Source: an uncultured Variovorax sp. | Lineage (GTDB): Bacteria; Pseudomonadota; Gammaproteobacteria; Burkholderiales; Burkholderiaceae_C | Reading direction: 5' to 3' | Length of the DNA: 8,193 nt | Assembly (NCBI GenBank): GCA_903872875.1 | Contig: CAIQMJ010000312.1 | Location: 1 to 8,193, forward strand | In this document: one piece after another, positions 1 to 6,660 of the stretch | Numbering within the stretch: position 1 is the first letter of the stretch | How the letters are laid out: the number at the start of each line of letters is the position of its first letter | The notes under the pieces: model-generated | What the model was told of the DNA's origin: nothing | Databases searched by the model: none | Seen by the model: the letters and a program-made list of their open reading frames with translations, nothing else | Made by a program: the position numbers and the translations under genes

Positions 1-467
1 CGCAGGGCGACCAATTGGTCAAGGTCCTGCGCACGCAGGTCGACGTCGTGCTGCCTGAAGGCACTGCGGTGCTGAACGCGGCCGACGCCCGCGTCGCGGG
101 CCTCGCGCCCCTGTGCGACGGCGAGGTGGTCTTCTATTCGAGCGAACCGGGCGCTGCCGCGTTGACGGCGCACCAGGCCGTAGGCGGCAAGGCGGTGCTG
201 GTTCGGCAGGACCGCGTGGTGCTGGCCAAGGGGTCGAGCGAATCCTTCCTGCCGGGCCTCGGGCGCCTGACCGCCTGGCGCGCAAGCCACGTCGGCGTGA
301 GCCTGGACTGCCTGCTCGCTGCCGTCGCCGCCGCATGGGCCCTGAATATTCCGCTCAACCTGATCGGCGCCGGCGCCGAAGCTTTCGAAGCGGATCTGCA
401 GACGGCACTCAGCTCCCTGCAGCTTTCGCAAACCCTGCTGCCGTCCGAACTCCAACAACTCGCCTGA
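1..467 (+). CDS. Cyanophycin synthetase paralogue (CphA'-like), 3' end only
   Basis: This is the C-terminal 154 residues of a gene that begins before the window; the frame is open from base 3. It aligns collinearly with roughly residues 585-705 of the downstream CphA: the motif AVLNAADARVAGL matches AVLNAADPNVAAM, and LLAAVAAAWALNIPL matches VMAAVAAAWAVGLDW. This region is the middle lobe of the Mur-ligase half, which in CphA adds Arg to the Asp side chain. The protein stops about 30 residues after that match. It therefore lacks the last 140 or so residues of CphA, including the lobe with the DYGHN motif. Shorter CphA paralogues next to cphA are known in Burkholderiales. Whether this one is catalytic cannot be judged, because its ATP-grasp and P-loop regions lie outside the window. 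It is probably cotranscribed with cphA, 44 bases downstream. Confidence 0.88.
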   Translation, partial: QGDQLVKVLRTQVDVVLPEGTAVLNAADARVAGLAPLCDGEVVFYSSEPGAAALTAHQAVGGKAVLVRQDRVVLAKGSSESFLPGLGRLTAWRASHVGVSLDCLLAAVAAAWALNIPLNLIGAGAEAFEADLQTALSSLQLSQTLLPSELQQLA

Positions 468-511
468 TCGCCACGCGGCACCGGAGACGATGCCGCAGCG
501 ACCCCACCGCC

Positions 512-3079
512 ATGGAAGTCACACGCATTCGCGCCCTGCGCGGTCCCAACCTCTGGAGCCGGCACACCGCCATCGAAGCGATCGTCGCCTGCACCGACAC
601 CGAGAACGCGGTCGAGCAGTTGCCGGGTTTCGAGACCCGCCTGCGCGCGCTGTTCCCGACCATCGGCGAACTGCACCCGATGGTGCTGGGCCAGCCACTC
701 GCACTGGCGCACGTGCTGGAGAACGCAGCGCTCGCGCTGCAGTCGCAGGCTGGCTGCCAAGTGATCTTCGGCCACACGACGCGCACGCTGGACGAAGGCA
801 TCTACCAGGTCGCGGTGCAGTACAGCGAAGAAGCCGTGGGTCGACGCGCGGTGCGGCTGGCGGAAGAACTGATCGCGGCTGCGTTGGGTGAAGGCCAGTT
901 CGATGCCAACGCGGCGATCACGGAATTGCGTGACCTGGACGAATCCGAACGGCTCGGCCCGAGCACTGGCTCGATCGTCGAAGCCGGCGTCGCGCGCGGC
1001 ATTCCATACCGCCGGCTCACGCGCGGCAGCCTGGTGCAGTTCGGCTGGGGATCGCGCCAGCGGCGCATCCAGGCAGCCGAGATCGACAGCACCAGCGGTG
1101 TGGCCGAGTCGATCGCACAGGACAAGGAGCTCACCAAGCAACTGCTCAATGCCGCGGGCGTGCCGGTTCCGCTCGGTCGGCCGGTGACCGATGCCGCAGA
1201 CGGCTGGGCCGCCGCGCTGGAGATCGGCCTGCCGGTCGTGGTCAAACCACAGGACGGGAACCAGGGCAAGGGGGTGACAGTGAACATCGTTTCGCGCGAG
1301 CAGCTCGACGCGGCCTTTGCCTCCGCAGCTGTCTACGGGGAAGTCATGGTCGAGAAATTCCTGCCGGGCTTCGACTATCGCCTGCTCGTGGTCGGTGACC
1401 GGCTGGTGGCAGCGGCGCGACGCGACCCGCCGCAGGTGATCGGCGACGGCGCGAGCACCGTGCGCCAGCTTGTCGATACCGTCAACCTGGACCCGCGGCG
1501 CGGTGAAGGTCACGCGACCTCGTTGACCAAGATCAGGCTCGACGACATCGCGATCGGGCGACTCGAATCGCAGGGCCTGACACCTGACAGCGTGCCGACG
1601 CTCGGCCAGCGCGTCGTGCTGCGCAACAACGCGAACCTGTCGACCGGCGGCAGCGCCACGGACGTCACCGACACCGTGCATCCCGAAATCGCGGCACGCG
1701 CAGTCGACGCGGCGCAGATGGTCGGTCTGCACATCTGCGGTGTCGACATGGTCTGCGAGAACGTGCTGCGTCCGCTGGAGGAACAGCACGGCGGTGTGGT
1801 CGAGGTCAACGCCGCGCCAGGCCTGCGCATGCACATCTCGCCCTCCTTCGGCCGCGGCCGTGCGGTCGGCGAAGCGGTCATGGACACGCTTTTCGCCGAC
1901 GGCGACGATGGTCGGATTCCGGTCGTCGCCGTGACTGGAACCAACGGCAAGACCACCACCGCGCGCCTCATCAACCACCTGCTCGCATCGAGCGGCCTGC
2001 GCACCGGCATGACCAACACCGACGGTGTCTGGGTCGACGGCAGGCAGACCGACAGCGGCGACTGCAGCGGCCCCAAGAGCGCCCGCAACGTGCTGCTGCA
2101 CCCGGAAGTCGATGCGGCGGTCTTCGAGGTCGCACGTGGCGGCATCCTGCGCGAAGGCCTGGGCTTCGACCGCTGCAAGGTGGCAGTGGTCACCAACATC
2201 GGCAGCGGCGACCACCTGGGCCTGAACTACATCACGACGGTCGAGGACCTTGCCGTGCTGAAGCGCGTGATCGTCAGGAACGTCTCGACGGATGGCGTGG
2301 CCGTGCTGAACGCCGCGGATCCGAACGTTGCCGCCATGGCATCGAGTTGTCCTGGCGGCATCATCTTCTTCACCGCCGATCGCCAGCATCCGGTCATGGC
2401 GACGCACCGTGCACAAGGCAAGCGCACCGTCTACGTCGACCAGGGCCAGTTGGTCGCGGCTGAAGGCTCCTGGCGCGAGCGTGTGCCGTTGCGCGACGTG
2501 CCGGTCACGCGAAACGGCTCACTCGCCTTCCAGGTCGAGAACGTGATGGCCGCCGTCGCCGCGGCCTGGGCGGTCGGCCTGGACTGGGACACCATCCGCA
2601 GCGGGCTCGCGAGCTTCAAGAACGACGCTGCGGGCGTACCAGGCCGCTTCAACATGATGGAGTACCGCGGCGCCACCGTGATTGCCGACTACGGTCACAA
2701 CACCGATGCCATGAAGGCGCTGGTGGCCGCGGTGGACACTCTGCCGGCCAAGCGGCGCTCGGTGGTGATCAGCGGCGCAGGCGACCGCCGTGACAGCGAC
2801 ATTCGCGATCAGACGCAGATTCTGGGTGCCGCCTTTGACGACGTCATCCTCTATCAGGACGCCGCACAGCGCGGCCGTGCCGACGGCGAAGTGATGGCGC
2901 TGCTGCGCCAAGGTCTTCAGCACGCGCGTCGCACGCAACACATCGAGGAAATACGCGGTGAGTTTGTCGCCATCGATACCGCACTGGCGCGTTTGCAGCC
3001 AGGCGATCTGAGCCTCATTCTGGTGGACCAAGTCGAGCAAGCGCTGGCGCACCTTTCGCGGCGCATCGATGCGGGGTGA
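512..3079 (+). CDS. cphA: Cyanophycin synthetase
   Basis: An 855-residue protein, near the usual CphA length of about 870-900. CphA makes multi-L-arginyl-poly-L-aspartate without a ribosome: the ATP-grasp half adds Asp to the backbone and the Mur-ligase half adds Arg to the beta-carboxyl. The order seen is an N-terminal domain (1 to about 160), ATP-grasp (about 215-470) with VVVKPQDGNQGKGV around K245 and metal-ligand candidates D412, E431 and N433, then the Mur-ligase part. That part has the P-loop VTGTNGKTTTAR with K480, E539 in FEVARGG, N562 and D567-H568 in TNIGSGDHLG, and a C-terminal lobe with GRFNMMEYRG and DYGHN (726-730). All key motifs are intact. The start at 512 gives the family N-terminus MEVTRIRALRGPNLWS. 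The frame stays open further upstream, but that part reads through the paralogue's 3' end and is not CphA-like. No strong Shine-Dalgarno precedes 512, so translation may depend on the upstream gene. The product acts in the cytoplasm on insoluble granules. Confidence 0.97.
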   Translation: MEVTRIRALRGPNLWSRHTAIEAIVACTDTENAVEQLPGFETRLRALFPTIGELHPMVLGQPLALAHVLENAALALQSQAGCQVIFGHTTRTLDEGIYQVAVQYSEEAVGRRAVRLAEELIAAALGEGQFDANAAITELRDLDESERLGPSTGSIVEAGVARGIPYRRLTRGSLVQFGWGSRQRRIQAAEIDSTSGVAESIAQDKELTKQLLNAAGVPVPLGRPVTDAADGWAAALEIGLPVVVKPQDGNQGKGVTVNIVSREQLDAAFASAAVYGEVMVEKFLPGFDYRLLVVGDRLVAAARRDPPQVIGDGASTVRQLVDTVNLDPRRGEGHATSLTKIRLDDIAIGRLESQGLTPDSVPTLGQRVVLRNNANLSTGGSATDVTDTVHPEIAARAVDAAQMVGLHICGVDMVCENVLRPLEEQHGGVVEVNAAPGLRMHISPSFGRGRAVGEAVMDTLFADGDDGRIPVVAVTGTNGKTTTARLINHLLASSGLRTGMTNTDGVWVDGRQTDSGDCSGPKSARNVLLHPEVDAAVFEVARGGILREGLGFDRCKVAVVTNIGSGDHLGLNYITTVEDLAVLKRVIVRNVSTDGVAVLNAADPNVAAMASSCPGGIIFFTADRQHPVMATHRAQGKRTVYVDQGQLVAAEGSWRERVPLRDVPVTRNGSLAFQVENVMAAVAAAWAVGLDWDTIRSGLASFKNDAAGVPGRFNMMEYRGATVIADYGHNTDAMKALVAAVDTLPAKRRSVVISGAGDRRDSDIRDQTQILGAAFDDVILYQDAAQRGRADGEVMALLRQGLQHARRTQHIEEIRGEFVAIDTALARLQPGDLSLILVDQVEQALAHLSRRIDAG

Positions 3080-3216
3080 ACGACGGGGGTAGACCTACGC
3101 GCTCGCCATCCATCCCGGTGAAGGACTGGTCCCACATGCGCCGGTGACGCAGAGCGTCAATTGCGGCATCTCAGTCCCACAGACATCGGCAAACGACGGA
3201 TCCACAACTGCATCTC

Positions 3217-3236
3217 GCAGGGCCGGAATGCCCTGC
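3217..3236 (+). repeat. Perfect 7-bp inverted repeat in the leader of the secreted-protein gene
   Basis: The arms GCAGGGC and GCCCTGC flank a 6-base loop, CGGAAT. The repeat ends 36 bases before the ATG at 3273. No T-run follows, so it does not look like an intrinsic terminator for cphA. It could be an mRNA leader hairpin or an operator. Confidence 0.5.
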
Positions 3237-3272
3237 CCGCACGCCGCGTCGCGGCAAACGCAGGAGATTCAC

Positions 3273-3674
3273 ATGATTCGTCAAGCCATTCCCTCGATCA
3301 CAGCTCTGTTCCTGGCCATTGGTGGCCTGTCAGCGGCCACTGCAGCGTCTGCCCAGGACACACCAGGCGCCACGACACAAATCCAGCGCGAACGCGCCAC
3401 GTGTGATGGCGTGAAGCAGGACCGTGCAGCATGCCTGCGTGAAGCAGGTGCCGCGCAGCAGGAAGCGCGCCGCAACGGTCTTACGAGTGCCAGTTCGACG
3501 CGCTACGAAGACAACGCGCTCGCGCGCTGCCAGTTGCAACCGATTGCGGATCGCGCGGCTTGCGAAGCCCGTGTTACCGGCTCAGGCGTGGGCAGTACCT
3601 CCGTCGATGGCAGCGTCGCCGGAGGAGGCCTGATTCGCGAAACCGTCACGCCGATCCCTGCACCTGTTCGTTGA
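3273..3674 (+). CDS. Small secreted four-cysteine protein of unknown function
   Basis: A 133-residue protein. The start at 3273 is set by AGGAG at 3262-3266, six bases upstream, and by the signal peptide that follows directly: Met-Ile-Arg, a hydrophobic stretch (about residues 5-19), and AASAQ as a plausible signal peptidase I site near residue 24. The mature part has four cysteines, in ATCDGVKQDRAACLREAG and in LARCQLQPIADRAACEARV, with a Gly/Ser-rich tail (SGVGSTSVDGSVAGGG) and a Pro-rich C-terminus. Even spacing of two Cys pairs around Asp-Arg-Ala-Ala-Cys suggests a duplicated small disulfide-stabilised helical unit. I have a general impression that proteins of this style occur in Burkholderiales as uncharacterised secreted proteins, but I cannot name a family. 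It lies 193 bases after cphA and probably has its own promoter. The location is inferred to be periplasmic. Confidence 0.85.
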   Translation: MIRQAIPSITALFLAIGGLSAATAASAQDTPGATTQIQRERATCDGVKQDRAACLREAGAAQQEARRNGLTSASSTRYEDNALARCQLQPIADRAACEARVTGSGVGSTSVDGSVAGGGLIRETVTPIPAPVR

Positions 3675-3715
3675 TGCAGGGGTCCCAAGGGCCAGCATTG
3701 GAGGGTCCGTCCGTA

Positions 3716-4468
3716 TCAACTTTCAGTGGCCTCGAGTCGATATCCCTTGCCATAGACAGTACGCAATACATATCCACGCTCGCCTGTGAGCGTGAGCTTG
3801 CCTCGCAGACGATAGATATGGCTGTCCAGGGTCCGTGATGTCGCATCGTCGCCTTCATAGCCTGCTTTTTCGATCAAGTAGGACCGAGAGACGGCGTTCC
3901 CCATGTTGCGAAACAGTGCGAGAGCAAGCTTGAATTCGCTCTCTGTCAGTTGAGTCGTTCTCGGTTCGACGCGCTCCCTGGCTTCAGTTCCGCCAGCCGG
4001 GTTTTCGGGTGCATAAGACACGGTGCTGTGAAACCGATCGAAGTGCCAGCTTCCGAACTTGAGATTGTGCGGCTCGGTGTTGACGGTTGCTGGCCGTTTG
4101 TAGAGGCGTGCCAGCCGCGCTCTCAGTTCGAGCGGCCGGAACGGCTTGATCACATAGTCGTCGGCACCGCGTGTCAATGCGCGCGCCACATCGCTCTCAG
4201 ACGTGCGTGCGCTCAGCATCAACACCGGCGTCAGGTCACTCCGCTCCTCGCGCAGCCATCGAAGCAATTCGACGCCATCGAGATCGGGCAAATTCCAATC
4301 GAGAATCAATAGATCGAAGGTCTCACGACGTAACGCGCGGCGCAAATTCTCGCCTTGCGCAAAGGTCACGCATGTCGTCTCTTCATATTCTGAATTGAGC
4401 GGCGCCCTCAAAATTCTAACCAGCTGCTCGATCTGTACAGGATCGTCATCGAGTATGGCTATGCGCAT
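3716..4468 (-). CDS. OmpR/PhoB-type response regulator
   Basis: A 250-residue DNA-binding response regulator. The receiver domain (1 to about 120) is complete: acidic pocket D7-D8-D9 in MRIAILDDDP, phosphoacceptor D57 in LLILDWNLPDLDG, switch residue S86 in LMLSART, Y105, and K108 in DDYVIKPF. The winged-helix domain (about 150-248) has LTESEFKLALALFRNMGNAVSR, a recognition region TSRTLDSHIYRLRGKL, and the terminal wing YVLRTVYGKGYRLE. I chose the ATG at 4468 because the receiver fold starts there. The frame runs open to an ATG at 4582 with a better Shine-Dalgarno, which would add 38 residues not typical of the family. No kinase gene is next to it. It is divergent from the HPt gene at 4721, and its effector domain is paralogous to that of the regulator at 5681-6463. 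The target genes are unknown. Confidence 0.93.
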   Translation of the reverse strand: MRIAILDDDPVQIEQLVRILRAPLNSEYEETTCVTFAQGENLRRALRRETFDLLILDWNLPDLDGVELLRWLREERSDLTPVLMLSARTSESDVARALTRGADDYVIKPFRPLELRARLARLYKRPATVNTEPHNLKFGSWHFDRFHSTVSYAPENPAGGTEARERVEPRTTQLTESEFKLALALFRNMGNAVSRSYLIEKAGYEGDDATSRTLDSHIYRLRGKLTLTGERGYVLRTVYGKGYRLEATES

Positions 4469-4585
4469 AAATTTCACAAAGTATTTTGCGGTTACATCGA
4501 ATTCGGCTGCCCTGATGACCGCACCAGCGTTCGTTGACTGGGTGGTAACGGTCAATTCTTGATGACGACCATTTGACAGCATTTT

Positions 4586-4592
4586 TCACCTT
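4586..4592 (-). promoter_or_regulatory. Possible Shine-Dalgarno for an extended start of the response regulator
   Basis: On the minus strand this reads AAGGTGA, three to four bases before an ATG at 4580-4582 that is in frame with the response regulator. The receiver-domain start at 4468 has only a weak GTGAA-like sequence before it. The two signals conflict, so the true N-terminus is open. Confidence 0.4.
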
Positions 4593-4720
4593 GGAAAAGC
4601 AAGAGAAGCATTAAATTCTCCGTCTTCATCACAAAATCACACAGTCAACGAAAAATCCCTGTTGCCACCCGAAATAACGACAATGGTGGACTTGCAAGAA
4701 ATCAGCGGTGACTCGGACAT

Positions 4721-5647
4721 ATGCGGCTTCGGCACTTCAACACGCCCTCTTTTCACCTGATCGCCCTCTTGGCTGCGGGATTTGCGTTCGACGCACAGGC
4801 TGTGCAAATGACGGAGGCCGTGCTGCCGTCCTTCATCGGTGAGTCTGCTCTCACGATTGCCGCCATCGCCCTAGGCACCTCTGTCCTTGTCTGGAGCGCA
4901 TGGCTCTGGCTGAGGCGACTGGAGTTTCGACGCATGGTTGGCCCGGCGGCGACTGCGCATCGCATTCAAATCGATTCGATTTCTGACCTGCTTCTTGTAT
5001 GTACAGAAGCCGATAAAGGACACCTGTTCCAACGATGGATGTCGACCGAGGAGACACTTGTCCGCATTGCCACAACTGCGGAAGAAACGGTGGAGCGCTT
5101 GATCAACCGTCGTCCAGACATTGTGTGGCTGATACTGGATCAGGATAGGGCCTCCATGTTGGCTCTCGCCCAGAAGCTTCGCGGCATGCAGGCTGACGCC
5201 TTTGAACTCCCCAGTTGGATCGTCGCACTGACGTCGGGCGAGCTATCCCGACACAGGGCTCATGAGACCAGGATATTCGATCAGGTGCTGCCCGAACCCC
5301 TGTCTCAGAACGCGTGCATGGAGGCCTTCCGTCAAACCATTGCCAACATGCCCCGATCGCATCGCGGACCATGGATTCAGCGCGCCACGGAGAATGCGAT
5401 GCCCGGTTTTTTGGCGTCGAGACAAGCACTCGCGCAATCCATCGTACAAGCCGTGCGCGAAGGGCGAAATGCGGACGCGGCAAAGTCCGCCCATACCTTG
5501 GCCGGGAGCCCGGGCATGCACAATTTTGACAGGGGCATTGCGGCCTGCAGGTATATCGAACAGCACCATGCAACAACCGGGTTCGCAGAACTTCTTCATC
5601 GCGCTGATGAAATCCGCGATCTGATTGATCAGATCGAGTTGCGTTGA
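4721..5647 (+). CDS. Membrane-anchored HPt phosphotransfer protein with a degenerate receiver-like region
   Basis: A 308-residue protein. Residues about 10-27 form a hydrophobic signal-like segment ending in AQA, and about 42-64 a transmembrane helix followed by RRLEFRR. This suggests a cytoplasmic body held at the inner membrane. Residues about 87-210 resemble a receiver fold, with a DIVWLILDQD strand (D140 in the phosphoacceptor region), IVALTS as the switch strand, and FDQVLPEPLSQ where receivers have a Lys-Pro; here the Lys is Glu. I infer a pseudo-receiver. Residues about 230-308 form an HPt domain, with H258 in KSAHTLAGSPGMHNF matching the AHxLKG motif around the phosphorylated His. HPt proteins shuttle phosphate between receivers. 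There is no kinase domain. The gene sits between two OmpR-type regulators, and the intact one (3716-4468) is the likely partner. No strong Shine-Dalgarno precedes the ATG. Confidence 0.8.
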   Translation: MRLRHFNTPSFHLIALLAAGFAFDAQAVQMTEAVLPSFIGESALTIAAIALGTSVLVWSAWLWLRRLEFRRMVGPAATAHRIQIDSISDLLLVCTEADKGHLFQRWMSTEETLVRIATTAEETVERLINRRPDIVWLILDQDRASMLALAQKLRGMQADAFELPSWIVALTSGELSRHRAHETRIFDQVLPEPLSQNACMEAFRQTIANMPRSHRGPWIQRATENAMPGFLASRQALAQSIVQAVREGRNADAAKSAHTLAGSPGMHNFDRGIAACRYIEQHHATTGFAELLHRADEIRDLIDQIELR

Positions 5648-5680
5648 CACCGCCGCGCCCTCGATGCCGAACATTGGACT

Positions 5681-6463
5681 CTATGCGGCTTGCATCGGAT
5701 GCATCGAATTGCTTTGGGCAGCAGTACGCCTTGACGGATGCTTTATGGGAGGCGTGTCGATGACATCCAACTTATAGCCATCGCGATAAATTGACCGCAG
5801 CACGAATTCGGTCGAATTGACGAGATCAAGCGCCTTGCGGACTTTGCCGACGTGAGCATCGATGGTGCGCGTGCTCGACTCAAGTTCGGCGTTCCAGACA
5901 CTTTGATAGAGCCTCTCGCGAGATACGTTACTGCCCATGTTTCTGAACAGAAAGAGCGCGACCTCGAACTCGAGGCGCGTAAGCCGCACTGGAACATCAC
6001 CGATGAACACCTGCTGCGTGCCCGCGACAAAGCGATAGCGACCGAAGGTCATTTGCCGTTGACCCGTGACCGCGCTCTCCCTGGACAGGAATGCACATAG
6101 TCGGCATTCGAGTTCATCGGCACTCGACGACAGCAGAGAGAAATCATTGCCTTGCCGTTGCGCCATGAATTCACCTACCAAATCGAGTTGGTGTGGCCCG
6201 ACAAGCAAGAGAGTCGGCGGCCAGCCAAGCAGGGCGGCTGCATCGTTCAAGCGCTTGTGCGCCATATCGACGTCGCCACTCACCGCGATGATCAGAAGGT
6301 CGAAAGCCAGGCCGCGCTCCAAGGCTGGCCGCGCGTCATCTGCGCAGCTGAATTGGTTTGAGATCCGACCGGGCGCCTGGATGGCCAGAGAGATACGCCG
6401 CCTCAAGCCCACTTCGGGCGTGACGACAGCGATGCGCAGGGCCCGAGAACTGAAAGATTTCAT
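5681..6463 (-). CDS. OmpR-type transcription regulator with a degenerate receiver
   Basis: A 260-residue protein. The C-terminal winged helix is clear: LTRLEFEVALFLFRNMGSNVSRERL, then TRTIDAHVGKVRKAL and FVLRSIYRDGYKLD. It is strongly similar to that of the regulator at 3716-4468 (FRNMG, VSR, TRT/SRT-[IL]-D-[AS]-H). The N-terminal domain keeps the receiver pattern of strands but not its chemistry. The acidic pocket aligns with T15-P16-E17, the phosphoacceptor with A60 in FDLLIIAVSGD, and the conserved Lys with Leu in NDFSLLSSS. Phosphorylation in the usual way is therefore not expected. About 25 residues of Pro/Ser/Met-rich tail follow the last wing. I chose the ATG at 6463; a TTG at 6502 would add 13 residues but overlaps an inverted repeat. 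The gene converges on the HPt gene with a 33-base gap and no clear terminator. Confidence 0.9.
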   Translation of the reverse strand: MKSFSSRALRIAVVTPEVGLRRRISLAIQAPGRISNQFSCADDARPALERGLAFDLLIIAVSGDVDMAHKRLNDAAALLGWPPTLLLVGPHQLDLVGEFMAQRQGNDFSLLSSSADELECRLCAFLSRESAVTGQRQMTFGRYRFVAGTQQVFIGDVPVRLTRLEFEVALFLFRNMGSNVSRERLYQSVWNAELESSTRTIDAHVGKVRKALDLVNSTEFVLRSIYRDGYKLDVIDTPPIKHPSRRTAAQSNSMHPMQAA

Positions 6464-6483
6464 GAATTCCGGTGGTTGGGTTT

Positions 6484-6505
6484 GCTTTGCCAAGAATTCC
6501 AAAGC
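6484..6505. repeat. Inverted repeat GCTTTG-N10-CAAAGC upstream of the pseudo-receiver regulator
   Basis: Perfect 6-bp arms flank a 10-base spacer that contains GAATTC. The repeat begins 20 bases upstream of the ATG at 6463. It shares the CTTTG/CAAAG arms with the repeat at 6577-6594. It could be an operator, for example for autoregulation; this is inference. Confidence 0.4.
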
Positions 6506-6576
6506 GCCGGAATTTGCATTTACCTCTCAGGCTGGCGCCATAACCGGCATCCGAGCAAAGGGCTCTGCAATGAGAA

Positions 6577-6594
6577 CTTTGGATTGAACCAAAG
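6577..6594. repeat. Inverted repeat CTTTGG-N6-CCAAAG upstream of the pseudo-receiver regulator
   Basis: A perfect 6-bp dyad with a 6-base centre, ATTGAA, lies about 114 bases upstream of the regulator's ATG in the 197-base gap shared with the IscR-like gene's 3' end. Its size and symmetry fit a dimeric transcription factor site. Confidence 0.45.
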
Positions 6595-6610
6595 CAGATG
6601 ATCGTCAGTT

Positions 6611-6634
6611 CGAGCGAAGCCCGTGCCTCGCTCG
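6611..6634 (-). terminator. Hairpin downstream of the IscR-like gene, possible terminator without a T-run
   Basis: Perfect 7-bp arms CGAGCGA and TCGCTCG enclose a 10-base loop, 26 bases past the stop codon of the IscR-like gene. Neither strand has a clear T-run directly after the stem, so it is at best a weak terminator or an RNA 3'-end hairpin. Confidence 0.35.
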
Positions 6635-6660
6635 CGACAATTATTCAGACTTCCAGCACC

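Noticed and set aside
113..511. Upstream extension of the cphA frame through the 3' end of the paralogue.
   Set aside because: The extra residues are Arg-rich, resemble no CphA N-terminus, and overlap a frame with clear homology. The family N-terminus begins at 512.
134..2416. A 760-codon open frame on the minus strand across both cyanophycin synthetase genes.
   Set aside because: It is antisense to the well-supported cphA and is rich in His, Arg, Ala and Asp, as expected for a shadow of high-GC coding DNA. It has no recognisable domain.
3062..3073. 12-bp palindrome CGCATCGATGCG at the 3' end of cphA.
   Set aside because: It lies inside the coding sequence, has no loop, and is not followed by a T-run. 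It can be chance in GC-rich DNA.
4662..4684. TTGCCA and GACAAT as a promoter for the HPt gene.
   Set aside because: The spacing between the boxes is only 11 bases, too short for a sigma-70 type promoter.
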